In this document: positions 1 to 8,390 of the stretch, piece by piece
Position numbering within the stretch: the first letter of the stretch is position 1
Layout: the number at the start of each line of letters is the position of its first letter
NCBI GenBank assembly: GCA_016235455.1
Contig: JACRKZ010000171.1
Span: 1 to 38,710, forward strand
Direction: 5' to 3'
From: Armatimonadota bacterium
GTDB taxonomy: Bacteria > Armatimonadota > UBA10988
Length of the DNA: 38,710 nucleotides
Notes under the pieces: generated by a model
What the model was told of the DNA's origin: nothing
What the model saw: the letters and a program-made list of their open reading frames with translations, nothing else
The model's database searches: none
Position numbers and translations under genes: made by a program

Positions 1-3000
1 GCCGCGCCCAACACGGTGTGGCCCTGCGCACGCAGCAGGCGCGTCGCCAGCCGCAGCACAGCCGGCTCATCCTCGACCACCAGAATGGTGGCGCTACGGC
101 CGGTCGGCGCGTCGGCGCCGGGCTCCGCGCCAGACGCCGCGGCCGGACCATGGTGGCGCGGCAGGTGGATAGTGAAGCAGGCGCCCTGCTGCGGCTCGCT
201 GGCCACACTGATGGTGCCGCCGTTCTGCTGGACGATGCCATAGACCGTGGCCAGGCCCAGGCCGGTGCCCTGGCCCAAGGCCTTGGTGGTGAAGAACGGC
301 TCGAACAGGCGCGCTTGCGTGGCCTGGTCCATGCCACGGCCGGTGTCGCGCACCGTCAGCCGCACGTAGTCGCCGGCCGCCGTTTCGGGATGCGCGGCGA
401 CGTAATCGGCGTCGAGCACGCAGTTGGCCGTGTCGATGTTGATCTGGCCGATGCCGGCAATGGCGTCACGGGCGTTGACGCACAGGTTGGCCAGGATCTG
501 GTCGACCTGCGTCGGGTCCATGCGCACCGGCCACAGGCCCCCGCCCGGCTGCCAGTCCAGGTGGATGTCCTCACCGATGAGCCGCTCCAGCATGCGCAGC
601 ATGCCCTCCACGGTGCGGTTCAGGTCCAAGACCTTGGGGGCCACGGTCTGCTGCCGCGCGAAGGCCAGCAGTTGCTTGGTCAGGTCGGCCGAGCGGCGCG
701 CCGCCTCCTGGATGCTGAGCAGGTCGTCGTGCAGCGGCTGCGACGAGTCGACCTCGTCCATGGCCAACTCGATGTGGCCGAGAATGACCGCGAGCATGTT
801 GTTGAAGTCGTGCGCCACGCCACCGGCCAGGCGGCCAACTGACTCCATCTTCTGCGCCTGGGCCAGTTGCTCGGACAGCGCGCGCTGGGCCTCCTGGGCA
901 TGGTGACGGTCGGTGATGTCCTGGATGGTGCCCGACATGCTGATGGGGTCACCGGCGTCGTCGTAGGTCAGTTGGCCGCGGCCGTAGACCCACCGCACTT
1001 CGCCATCGTTGGCGCGCACGATCTGGTACTCGCGGTCGAACGGCTTGCGCTGCCCCACCACCTCGTCAAGGAAGTGGTGTTGCATCAAGGCCCGGTGGTC
1101 GGGGTGCACCAGTTCCAGCCAGGCCGCCACGGTCCGCGGGTGGTCTGGCCCGAGGCCGAACATCCGGTCGAGCTCGTCCGAACTGCTCCAGACGCCGGCA
1201 ACCACGTCGAGTTTGTAGCTGCCCACATGGGTGGCGCGCTGCGACTCGCGCAGCAGAGCCTCGCTCTCGCGCAGCGCCTCATTGGCGGCGCGTCGTTCGG
1301 AGATGTCGTGGTAGTTGCCCAGGATGCCGCGTATGTCCGGATCGTGCAGGAGGTTGGTCCCCGTGAAAGCGATCCAGCGGTAGCTGCCGTCACGACAGCG
1401 GTAGCGCACCTCGGTGGTGCCCGAGGCGCCCGGCGTGCCGGCCAGTGCGGCGATGAACGCCTGCCCGGCGGGCACATCGTCGGGATGCACGTTGTCGAAC
1501 GCTGGCTGGCCGACCACTTCCTCGGGTTTCCAGCCGAACAGGCGCTCGATGTTGGGGCTCTTGTAGCGGTTGATGCCGTCCTGGTCGATGATGACGAGCA
1601 CATCGCCGATGTTGGCCACCATCTTGTCCTGCCGCGCGCGCTGCGCCCGTAGCGCCTCCTCGGCCAGGCGGCGTTCGGTGATGTCGGCCACCGTGCCTTC
1701 CCAGCACGCCACGTGCCCCTCGGCATCGCGCACCGCCCGCACGTTCTGCGTGACCCAGATGTGCGCGCCGTCGCGCCGTCGCGCCTCGTACTCGAAGCCC
1801 GTCACGGCTCCCTGCGCCTCGAGCCTGCGCCGCAACTCGCCGCGACGACCCGGTTCGACATAAGTCTGGCTGCCGATATCCTGGACCTCGGCCAGCAACT
1901 GCTCTGGCGAATCGTAGCCGAAGATGCGCGCCAGCGCTGGATTGGCGATGAGGATGCGGCCGTCGGGCGTGGTCTGGAAGATGCCCTGGGTGGCGTTCTC
2001 GAAGATCGAGCGGTATCGGTCCTCGGCCGCGGCCAGCGCCGCCTCGGCCCGTCGGCCCTCGGTGACATCGCGAAACGACCAGACTCGGCCGGCCACCCGT
2101 CCATCAAGGCGCATCGGCGCTGAGCGGCGTTCGTAGACCCGGCCGTCGCGGAAGAACAGGGTGTCCGAGTCCTCGGCGTCCGAGCCGTAGAGCGCGCGCA
2201 CCTTGGCCGTGAACGCCTCGGGCTCGACCAGCTGCGCCAGCACGAAGTCGAGCAGCACCTGGTCATCGCCCGCCTCGAGCAAGCCTCGGGGCACGCGCCA
2301 CAGCTCGGCGAACCGTTCGTTGGCGTAGAGCACGCGGCCGTCGTCATCCACGGCCAGGATGCCGTCGGCGGTCGAGGACAGCGTGGCACGCAATTGCGAC
2401 TCGCGCCGGCGGAGCTCCTCCTCGGCGCGGGTGCGTTCGGTGATGTCGAGGAACGAGACCACAACGCGCGACAGATCATTGGCGTTGTCGGCGATGACCG
2501 ACAGCCGGAGGTCGAGCAGCAGTTCCACGCCATGCCCGTTGACGATCGGGATGCGGGCGGCGAAGAAGCGCGCCCCCTGGGCCAGGGCCACCATCTCCTG
2601 CCGGATGACCTCCAGCGAACCGCCGGTGAAGTAGCTGGGCAAGTCGCGGAGCAGTTCGTCGGCGCTGGAGGCGCCCAGCATCTCGACGCTGCGCTGGTTG
2701 ACCGCCAGGACCCGCACGCGGCTGGCCAGGTCCAGCACTTCGTCAGGGCGCTCACAAAGGTACTTGTCGAAGTCGGTCACGCCGAGGCGGCGCAGTTCCT
2801 CGAAGCGCCTGCCGACCGCCGAGAAATCCTCTTCCCAGACAGCCACGGGCGACTCGTCGAACAGGGCTCGGTGGCGCGCCTCACTGGCGCGCAGCGCCTC
2901 CTCGGCCTCGATGCGCTCGGTGATCTCGCGCACCATGCCTTCCATGGAGACCACGCGGCCCTGGTCGTCGCGGAAGAGCTGGATGTTCAGCGACACCCAG

Positions 3001-4040
3001 GCCCGGCTACCATCCTTGCGGCGGGCTTCGCCGACGACATCCACCAGATGGCCGTGCCGGAACAGGTCGCCCAGCATGGCCTGCCGCGCGTCGTGGTCCG
3101 CGTAGAGCGCCGCGGCGGGCAGGCCGACCATCTCGTCGGCCGAGCCGTAGCCGTAGAGCCGCGCCGCTGACGGACTGACCATGGTGATCGTGCCGGTCGC
3201 GTCGGCCTGGACATAGGCATCCTGGAGGTTGTCCAAGATGCCGCGCAGCAACTCCTCGTTCGCGCGCAGGGCCGCGGCGCTGGTGTGGCGCTCAGTGATG
3301 TCGACATCCGTGCCGCGATAGCCGAGCAACTCGCCGTCGGCGCCGAGCATGGGCACGCCGTTGGTCGACACCCAGATGACCTGGCCCTGGCCGGTGACAA
3401 TGGGATTCTCGAAGTCGCAGAACGCTCCGTGCGCGGAGATCACGTCAAAGGCGGCCGCGCGATAGGCGTCGCGCCGCGCCTCGGGATACAGGTCATAGAA
3501 GCAGAGCTTGCCGACCACTTCGTCAATGGCGTAGCCCCAGACCGTCTCGCAGGCCCGGCTCAGGTAGGTGTACCGCCCCTCCGCGTCGACCTCCCAGACG
3601 ACCGTGCGGCTGTGCTCGGCCAACTCGTCAAAGCGCCGCAGCAGCGCGCGCTGGGCCTCTTCGGCGGCCTTGCGTTCGCTGATGTCGCGGATGAAGACCA
3701 CGAAGCGCCCGCCGTCGATGTCGCGGTACTGGATGGCGACCTCAACATCGAACGTGCTGCCGTCTCGGCGGCGATGACGCGACTCGAAGCGATCCTCGCC
3801 AACCACCAACAGCCTCGCCGTGCGGGCCCGCACCGCCTCGGGCGAGTCGATGGCATCGAGGTCACCCACGCTCAACGTCGCCAGTTCGGCCTGGCTGTAG
3901 CCGCTCATGCGGGCGTAGGCTTCGTTGGCCTCCAGGATGCGGCCCTCGGCGTCGACCAGCCAGAAGCCATCCATGGCGCTCTGGATGATGAAGCGGTGCA
4001 AGGCGTCAGGCGCTGACGACGTGCTGGTGCAACCCGCCAC
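1..4040 (-). CDS. Hybrid sensor histidine kinase with eight PAS domains, 3' end cut by window edge
   Basis: The minus frame is open from about 4040 to the left edge (about 1346 codons in the window), and I translated it directly. It shows eight successive PAS/PAC units separated by linkers of the ITERxxAEEALRA type. These are followed by a dimerisation/phosphoacceptor helix with VAHDFNN (His about residue 1077), a HATPase_c domain (N-box NLCVNARDAI near 1185-1194, then DTGRGM, FEPFFTTK and GQGTGLGLA) and the start of a receiver domain (TILVVEDEP near 1320), which is truncated. No transmembrane segment is visible, so this is a cytoplasmic sensor. The fourth PAS has the longer form with an AVWEEDFSAV start. 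I chose GTG at 4040 because GGAG lies 8 nt upstream and the first PAS begins about 13 residues later; the frame stays open further upstream. It lies downstream of the replication initiator on the same strand with a 168-nt gap. Ligands and output partner cannot be read from the sequence. Confidence 0.9.
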   Translation of the reverse strand, partial: MAGCTSTSSAPDALHRFIIQSAMDGFWLVDAEGRILEANEAYARMSGYSQAELATLSVGDLDAIDSPEAVRARTARLLVVGEDRFESRHRRRDGSTFDVEVAIQYRDIDGGRFVVFIRDISERKAAEEAQRALLRRFDELAEHSRTVVWEVDAEGRYTYLSRACETVWGYAIDEVVGKLCFYDLYPEARRDAYRAAAFDVISAHGAFCDFENPIVTGQGQVIWVSTNGVPMLGADGELLGYRGTDVDITERHTSAAALRANEELLRGILDNLQDAYVQADATGTITMVSPSAARLYGYGSADEMVGLPAAALYADHDARQAMLGDLFRHGHLVDVVGEARRKDGSRAWVSLNIQLFRDDQGRVVSMEGMVREITERIEAEEALRASEARHRALFDESPVAVWEEDFSAVGRRFEELRRLGVTDFDKYLCERPDEVLDLASRVRVLAVNQRSVEMLGASSADELLRDLPSYFTGGSLEVIRQEMVALAQGARFFAARIPIVNGHGVELLLDLRLSVIADNANDLSRVVVSFLDITERTRAEEELRRRESQLRATLSSTADGILAVDDDGRVLYANERFAELWRVPRGLLEAGDDQVLLDFVLAQLVEPEAFTAKVRALYGSDAEDSDTLFFRDGRVYERRSAPMRLDGRVAGRVWSFRDVTEGRRAEAALAAAEDRYRSIFENATQGIFQTTPDGRILIANPALARIFGYDSPEQLLAEVQDIGSQTYVEPGRRGELRRRLEAQGAVTGFEYEARRRDGAHIWVTQNVRAVRDAEGHVACWEGTVADITERRLAEEALRAQRARQDKMVANIGDVLVIIDQDGINRYKSPNIERLFGWKPEEVVGQPAFDNVHPDDVPAGQAFIAALAGTPGASGTTEVRYRCRDGSYRWIAFTGTNLLHDPDIRGILGNYHDISERRAANEALRESEALLRESQRATHVGSYKLDVVAGVWSSSDELDRMFGLGPDHPRTVAAWLELVHPDHRALMQHHFLDEVVGQRKPFDREYQIVRANDGEVRWVYGRGQLTYDDAGDPISMSGTIQDITDRHHAQEAQRALSEQLAQAQKMESVGRLAGGVAHDFNNMLAVILGHIELAMDEVDSSQPLHDDLLSIQEAARRSADLTKQLLAFARQQTVAPKVLDLNRTVEGMLRMLERLIGEDIHLDWQPGGGLWPVRMDPTQVDQILANLCVNARDAIAGIGQINIDTANCVLDADYVAAHPETAAGDYVRLTVRDTGRGMDQATQARLFEPFFTTKALGQGTGLGLATVYGIVQQNGGTISVASEPQQGACFTIHLPRHHGPAAASGAEPGADAPTGRSATILVVEDEPAVLRLATRLLRAQGHTVLGA

Positions 4041-4208
4041 CGGAGTGGCTCCGGCAGGCTGTGATGGCTGGGCATCGCGGGTGGGTATCTCTCGGCTCCG
4101 GTACGCCCGCGCGGGTCGGCGTTCTCGCGTAACGGCACTATGCCAGCCACGCAAGCTTTGGGCAACAAGCGTATGTAAGCCCAACGTGACCCCGCCGAAG
4201 CCGGGGGC

Positions 4209-5405
4209 TCAGCAGCGTTCGGGGTCGATGCTGTGGGTCATGGCGAAGCGGATGACCGTGCGGATGTCGGTCGGCCAGACCGCCGGCCGGCCATTGGCCA
4301 CGGCCGCCGCGAAGCGCTCGGCGAACCGCAGGTAGGCGCGCTGCTCCTCGCTGGTCAGCAGGTTCCACAGCCCCTCGAAGGCCTCGGGCTCGTCGTCCGG
4401 ATAGCGCAGTTCGTAGTTGTTGCGAATGGCCTCGGTGACGTAACCGCCCGGCGTGGAGGGTTTGCGGAACTGCAGGTGATCCAGATGGCGGATGAGATGC
4501 AGCTCGTCGTAGCCCGCGGTCAGGTCGCGGCAGACCGCGGGGAACACCCCGTACTCGCCCAGGATGCGGCGAATCTGCGAGCGCAGGTAGTTGGTGAGCT
4601 GGAAGCGGAACTTGCCGCCGCGCTGGTAATCCCACGAGGTGATCACCCCGGACTCCACCAGCCGCTCGATGTGTGGCTCCACACGCTTGAGGAACTGCGC
4701 TGGTCGCGGGTAGTTCACGCTCATGCCAATGGCCTTGGCCAGCGTCTTCCAGCCGATCTCGTAGTTGGTCTCGCCGTGCAGCACGGCTCGGTCGAGGAAA
4801 CGGTACAGCGCCACGGCGATAGGGTTGTCCAGGTTCAGCGCGAGCTGCCAGTCGAGCCGCTTGAAGTCGCCCAGCTCGATGGCCTGGCGCACCAGCCCAC
4901 CCCACTCCACCGTCACCCAGTCGTTGGTGTCGTCCACCTCAACCCGGTCGATCAGGTGGCTGATGTCCAAGTGACGTCGATACGGCGTACCCGTGCGGCT
5001 GATCAGCTCGGTCTCAAACTTCATGGTCACCCCGGCCAGGCGCTCCAGCGCCTTCTCGAACTGCTCATAGCGCGCGCCGGCATCGGACCAGCGCATCTGC
5101 CGGAAGAGATGGGCACGGCGGAACGTCACGCGCTCCATGTTGCCCTGCTCGTGGCTGACCTGCAACAAGCCGAGGAAAATGACCTGGTCGGTCTGGCTGG
5201 GCAGCTCCAAGTGGGCGCCAGGCCGCATGGTCACCGAAATTCGTTGCGGGCGCCCGGCGACCATGGCCTGGTACTGAATGGTCACGGGCTGGGTGCGGTC
5301 GACCCGGCGATCGGCGAAGGGCAGCAGGGCCATGGTGGCCTGGTCGATGCCCCAGGCGGGATGGCTGTTGATGGGTTCGTCTTCGAACAACGTCGGCTGC
5401 ACCAT
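4209..5405 (-). CDS. Plasmid-type replication initiator, RPA-like winged-helix protein
   Basis: This 398-residue protein resembles the replication initiator protein A (RPA) class of plasmid and secondary-replicon initiators. These bind iterons at an origin and recruit the helicase. Family-like features are a beta-rich N-terminus, a central FEKALERLAG segment (about 110-130) followed by a strand pair, a second winged-helix-like half around VALYRFLDR (about 200), and the helix-rich segment KTLAKAIGM through VKRVEPHIERLVESGVI-like sequence at about 220-255. The ATG at 5405 has GAAGGGTAAC just upstream, and the leader is AT-richer than its surroundings. Five copies of an 18-bp iteron lie immediately upstream (5490-5715), and a parA/RHH pair follows beyond them. 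Assignment to RPA rather than another winged-helix Rep family is from recognition, not a profile search; the context makes the initiator role likely. Confidence 0.75.
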   Translation of the reverse strand: MVQPTLFEDEPINSHPAWGIDQATMALLPFADRRVDRTQPVTIQYQAMVAGRPQRISVTMRPGAHLELPSQTDQVIFLGLLQVSHEQGNMERVTFRRAHLFRQMRWSDAGARYEQFEKALERLAGVTMKFETELISRTGTPYRRHLDISHLIDRVEVDDTNDWVTVEWGGLVRQAIELGDFKRLDWQLALNLDNPIAVALYRFLDRAVLHGETNYEIGWKTLAKAIGMSVNYPRPAQFLKRVEPHIERLVESGVITSWDYQRGGKFRFQLTNYLRSQIRRILGEYGVFPAVCRDLTAGYDELHLIRHLDHLQFRKPSTPGGYVTEAIRNNYELRYPDDEPEAFEGLWNLLTSEEQRAYLRFAERFAAAVANGRPAVWPTDIRTVIRFAMTHSIDPERC

Positions 5406-5450
5406 AGCTTGTTACCCTTCGCTCTTGATCTAACTACAAACTTAAGAGCC
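5406..5450 (-). promoter_or_regulatory. AT-richer leader of the rep gene
   Basis: The 45 bases before the initiator ATG contain CTTAAG, TAGTTAGATC and other AT-rich words in a region that is otherwise strongly GC-rich. They also hold the GAAGGG ribosome-binding site. This is where the rep promoter and possibly the DNA-unwinding element of the origin would be expected. No clean -35/-10 pair can be fixed, and no consensus DnaA box (TTATCCACA) was seen. Confidence 0.4.
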
Positions 5451-5489
5451 GCGGCAACCGCCTGTGGAGCGGGCCGGCGAGCTGCCGAC

Positions 5490-5715
5490 GTAGGCTGTAC
5501 CTACGGATCACCCCACCCCAATGTAGGCTGTAGCTACGGATCGGCGCTGAGGGCACGTAGGCTGTACCTGCGGAGCATAGCACGAAAGTCGGCCTCTGAA
5601 GCGGGTTGGGGCCGGTAGGCTGTAGCTACGGAGGCTTTCGCCGATCCGACGGTACGGCCTACTTCACGGGGGGTGTGGCGCGAAATAGTCGGGTCGGTCC
5701 GTAGGTACAGCCTAC
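5490..5715. repeat. Iteron array, candidate origin of replication (oriV)
   Basis: Five copies of an 18-bp unit, consensus GTAGGCTGTASCTACGGA (S = C or G), lie between the rep and par genes. Four are on the plus strand at 5490-5507, 5523-5540, 5557-5574 (one change, CTGC for CTAC) and 5615-5632. The fifth is inverted at 5698-5715. Half-copies carrying GGCCTAC are at about 5654-5662 and 5729-5737. Each unit contains GTAG and CTAC ends, so it is itself an imperfect palindrome. Spacings between unit starts are 33, 34, 58 and about 83 bp, so the first three lie roughly three helical turns apart. Directly repeated sites next to a plasmid-type initiator are the classic layout of an iteron-controlled origin. 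Binding by the neighbouring protein is inferred. Confidence 0.85.
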
Positions 5716-5906
5716 ATTTCCGATCGCACGGCCTACGTTGGCGACTCGCTGGCCGGGGATGGCGGCGTGAGCGGCGCTGGTCGGCGTCCAGCGCCCAGAG
5801 CCGGGCGCCAAGCCTTGTTGCGGGGTGGTTACGGATCACAGCGCGGCGGTGGCCTGGTGAGTCGGCCGGGTTGCGTTGGGCCTCGGCCGACTCGGTCCAG
5901 AGGCTA

Positions 5907-6356
5907 TCAGCGGGGTTCGCCGTCGGCCATTTCCTCGAGCAGCATCTGCACCGCCAGCATGCCGAAGTCCTGCGAGGAGAGGCCGCGCAACATGCACTGC
6001 TGAGCGATGACGTGGCGCAGCCACTTGGGCACGCGGATGGTGTATTGGCAGATGGACTCATCATCAGGAACCTGCATGCCATAGGCCTCTTTGAGCTCAG
6101 GGAGGCTCATGGCCCGGACTCGCTGCGTGGCCGGCCGCTCCGACTCGGCTTCAGGCGGCGCGACGGGGGCCGGTTTGGTCCGCCGAGTAGCCGACCGAGG
6201 CTCCGGCGCCGACTCGGCCGGCGGCGCTGGCGCTGGCTCAGGAGTGGGCTGCGGCTCGACCTCGGCGCTGGCGGCGGGCTTGACGACCAGGTCGGCCTGG
6301 CCGGCGGCGGCGAGCTGCAGGTTGCGGACGAGGTCACGCGTCGACTTGGCGGCCAT
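5907..6356 (-). CDS. ParG-like ribbon-helix-helix partition protein
   Basis: This 149-residue protein has two parts. An N-terminal half (about 1-95) is Ala/Pro/Glu-rich and probably disordered. A compact C-terminal segment reads QYTIRVPKWLRHVIAQQ, then CMLRGLSSQDFGMLAVQMLLEEM. A short strand followed by two helices is the ribbon-helix-helix (MetJ/Arc) pattern of plasmid centromere-binding proteins such as ParG. Its ATG at 6356 lies inside the last codons of the upstream parA (stop at 6334), a 23-nt overlap that indicates translational coupling. In type Ib partition systems this partner binds the centromere, represses the operon and stimulates the ParA ATPase through its flexible tail; the same role is inferred here. 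At 149 residues it is longer than typical ParG because of the Pro-rich extension. Confidence 0.75.
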   Translation of the reverse strand: MAAKSTRDLVRNLQLAAAGQADLVVKPAASAEVEPQPTPEPAPAPPAESAPEPRSATRRTKPAPVAPPEAESERPATQRVRAMSLPELKEAYGMQVPDDESICQYTIRVPKWLRHVIAQQCMLRGLSSQDFGMLAVQMLLEEMADGEPR

Positions 6357-6948
6357 TGAGTGTCTCCAGGATTTCGTCGGTCAGGGTGCAGATGTCAGAC
6401 CAGGCGTTGTCGGCGCTGGGATAGGGGTAGTCGCACACGGCGCGCTCGTCCCACTGGGCCCGCTGGTAGCAGCGGTAGGCGCGCACGCTGGTGGTCAGGC
6501 AGGCGATGCCCGCGTCGCTCAACGCCTGGGCGCTGGTCTGGCCTTCGCGGCTGGTGGGCGGGAAGGCGTTGAGCAGCACGCGCACCAGCGGATTGATGGG
6601 CGCCAGGTGGGCGTAGAGGTCGATGGCGGCGCGCTGGCTCTCGCGGTCGGGCTGAGCGACGATGACGATCATATCGACGAGCTCGGCCAGGGTGCGGCGC
6701 ATGTCGGGCCCCGGGTGCGCCGGCGTGTCCCAGACGCGGACAGCGTGACTGGGCAGGCCGTCGGACAGCACCTCATAGGTATAGGCGGGCACGTACCCGG
6801 TCTCCCCCACCCAGGCGGTGGAGGCCGAGCGGCCGTCCAGGTCGATGAGACAGATGTCGGCGCCGACCTGACGCAGGCGTGTGGCGACGTGGTAAGCGAG
6901 CGTGGTCTTGCCGACCCCACCCTTGTCTGCGGCGAACGCGATGTCCAC
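6334..6948 (-). CDS. parA: ParA/ParF-type partition ATPase (type Ib, no N-terminal HTH)
   Basis: This 204-residue P-loop ATPase of the ParA/MinD superfamily has a deviant Walker A KGGVGKTT at residues 9-16, a Walker A' region LIDLDG, and a Walker B region VWDTPAHPG. The start is GTG at 6948: GGGAGG lies about 9 nt upstream, and VDIAFAADKGGVGK is the normal N-terminus of the fold. The longer open frame up to 7275 would run into the GGACATGTCC repeats and is not coding. At this length it lacks the helix-turn-helix of type Ia ParA proteins and matches the ParF class, consistent with an RHH partner encoded immediately downstream. It should drive segregation of the replicon carrying the neighbouring rep gene. 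Confidence 0.88.
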   Translation of the reverse strand: MDIAFAADKGGVGKTTLAYHVATRLRQVGADICLIDLDGRSASTAWVGETGYVPAYTYEVLSDGLPSHAVRVWDTPAHPGPDMRRTLAELVDMIVIVAQPDRESQRAAIDLYAHLAPINPLVRVLLNAFPPTSREGQTSAQALSDAGIACLTTSVRAYRCYQRAQWDERAVCDYPYPSADNAWSDICTLTDEILETLNGRQVDA

Positions 6949-7173
6949 GCGGTGGTACCTCCCAGCAATCTGACAGTGTGGCCCAGCGGCGGTTGCGCGG
7001 TCGCCATGACGCCGTGTGCCAGCGTGTAGTTTAGCATGCGGGCGGCCGGGGTGCGGTGGCGGCGGAGGGGCGCAAGGGGGCGCAGGCGGCGGGCGGCGGG
7101 GCGATGACGTGGGGCGGGGAGCGCGGCGCCGGACGGGAGAGGTGGCCGGCGGGATACGATGGCCGCACAAGGG

Positions 7174-7240
7174 CATGTCCGCATGTCCGCACGTGGACAT
7201 GGGTGCAGGCGTGGGGACATGTCCGCATGGGGACATGTCG
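7174..7240. repeat. Candidate centromere/operator: cluster of GGACATGTCC sites
   Basis: Upstream of parA (start 6948) lies a cluster of sites built on the perfect palindrome GGACATGTCC. Half-sites CATGTCC are at 7174-7180 and 7182-7188, GGACATG at 7195-7201, a full GGACATGTCC at 7214-7223, and GGACATGTC(G) at 7231-7240. In ParF/ParG-type systems the centromere is a set of short repeats upstream of the ATPase gene and doubles as the operator bound by the RHH protein. Position and architecture match; binding is inferred. Confidence 0.65.
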
Positions 7241-7751
7241 ACCTCTGGAGGGAACCGGCCCAAGCCAATCGCCACGCGTAAGCCTATGGTACGCCAGAGC
7301 GGGGCAGGACGGGAAGCGCGAACTCACCGCGTGGGAGTCGCACGACAGCCCGAGAAGAGCGGGGCAGACGAGGGTGAGCTCATCCGCTCGAGTTGGGCGA
7401 GGTGCCGCGGCGGCAGCGGCCGCGATCTTGACCAGCCGCTCAGCCTCGACCACTGTCGCGATCCGCCAGCGCCGCGGACCGGCGGTGGTCGACCTGCCTT
7501 GGCCTGGCGCCGAGGAGGACCAGGCGTAGCGCCACTGCGCGAGGCCTGAGAGCAGAGAGCCGAGCCAGCATCGCAGGGGCAAGCTGCAGCCTGGCAACGG
7601 CGAGACACCCGAGCGGGCGCAGCGCATGGGTCGCCTCGCATGCGTACCGCGAGCCGAGGCGTCATGGGCCGCCTGGGGCTACCGCTACGCCGAACCGGAG
7701 GGCATCCCGAGCACGCCGAACGGCCCCGCAGCTGCGAAACAGCACGGCCTT

Positions 7752-7878
7752 CGCCGGACCGGCATGCTGTAGCATCGGCGGGAGGCGAAGCCGGCGGCCG
7801 ACCGGGAAGCGATGCGGTTGGGAACGTCGGGCGTTCGACCCGATGCAACGCGGGAGGGCGGTGGTCGGCCACTGGCAA
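7752..7878. repeat. Diverged copy of the REP-like element (copy 2)
   Basis: This stretch shares an ordered set of words with the element at 23654-23768: CGCCGGACC-like start, GCATCGGC, then GTTGGGAACGT followed by a small hairpin and ATGC. In this copy the hairpin stem is TCGGG/CCCGA around CGTTCGA; in the other copy it is TTGGGGC/GCCCCAA around TTC. The stem sequences differ but pairing is kept. The outer 30-bp inverted repeats of the other copy are not preserved here. Confidence 0.5.
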
Positions 7879-8026
7879 CACCCGCTTCGTGCGATGCCAT
7901 CACCGCGGAGTGGGCGATGGACTCACCCACGGAGTCGCCCCCAGGTGAAGGGCGCACCCGAGCAAGGCGCTGCAACTAGTGCTGCCGGGCCGCGCGAGTG
8001 GGCGCCGTGCGTCAGACCGCATCGGT

Positions 8027-8055
8027 GAATGCCGTTCCGTTCCCGAACGGCGTTC
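8027..8055. repeat. 29-bp paired palindrome, copy A (11+7+11)
   Basis: The left arm GAATGCCGTTC and right arm GAACGGCGTTC are inverted repeats (one G-T pair) around the 7-nt centre CGTTCCC. The right arm is itself a palindrome around a central G (GAACG-G-CGTTC), and the left arm nearly so. A second copy of identical length lies at 8360-8388. It could be an operator pair for a dimeric regulator, a REP-like hairpin or a recombination core site. Confidence 0.6.
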
Positions 8056-8357
8056 GCACTGGCCGAACAACTGGCGGTCGCCGGAACCGCGGCCGCTCCC
8101 GTGACGGACCGCCATCCTGACGGAGGACGGACCCTTATGGCTAGCCCCAGGCGCGCCAGGATGGCTGCAAGCCGCCGACCGCTGCTTGGCCAGGGGTACC
8201 ACCGGTTTGAACGCGGGTGAGGCAAGAAGAGACGGCGATCAAGCATTCATGGCCGGCTGAGCAACTGCCTGACTGCAGCATGCGTGCAGCGAGGGCCTCC
8301 GGCGCCCTATCCTCGTGTTCGGGCGCGATGGCCCGCGCAGCGCGGATGGCGGCACTC

Positions 8358-8390
8358 CTGAACGCCATTCGCAGGCCGAACGGCGTTCAG
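8358..8390. repeat. 29-bp paired palindrome, copy B (11+7+11), with extended stem
   Basis: The 29-bp core at 8360-8388 has left arm GAACGCCATTC, a 7-nt centre GCAGGCC, and right arm GAACGGCGTTC identical to copy A. Two further flanking bases on each side pair (CT/AG), giving a long hairpin with one A-C mismatch. The arms are conserved between copies while five of the seven central bases differ. It lies 69 bp before the fucosidase start, so a regulatory role for that gene is possible. Confidence 0.6.

Noticed and set aside
18..842. 274-residue plus-strand open frame at the left edge
   Set aside because: Antisense of the kinase catalytic region, whose own frame shows H-, N- and G-box motifs.
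4233..5618. 461-residue plus-strand open frame
   Set aside because: Antisense of the rep gene running through the iterons; no conserved features.
5490..5715. Repeat array as a possible CRISPR
   Set aside because: Only five units, in both orientations with unequal spacing and no cas genes; the neighbouring initiator makes iterons the better reading.
6949..7275. N-terminal extension of ParA from 7275
   Set aside because: It would translate the centromere-like repeats; GTG 6948 has a strong ribosome-binding site and starts the fold.
7640..7948. 102-residue plus-strand open frame in the gene-poor region
   Set aside because: Arg/Gly-rich and spans the diverged REP-like element; no sign of selection for protein.
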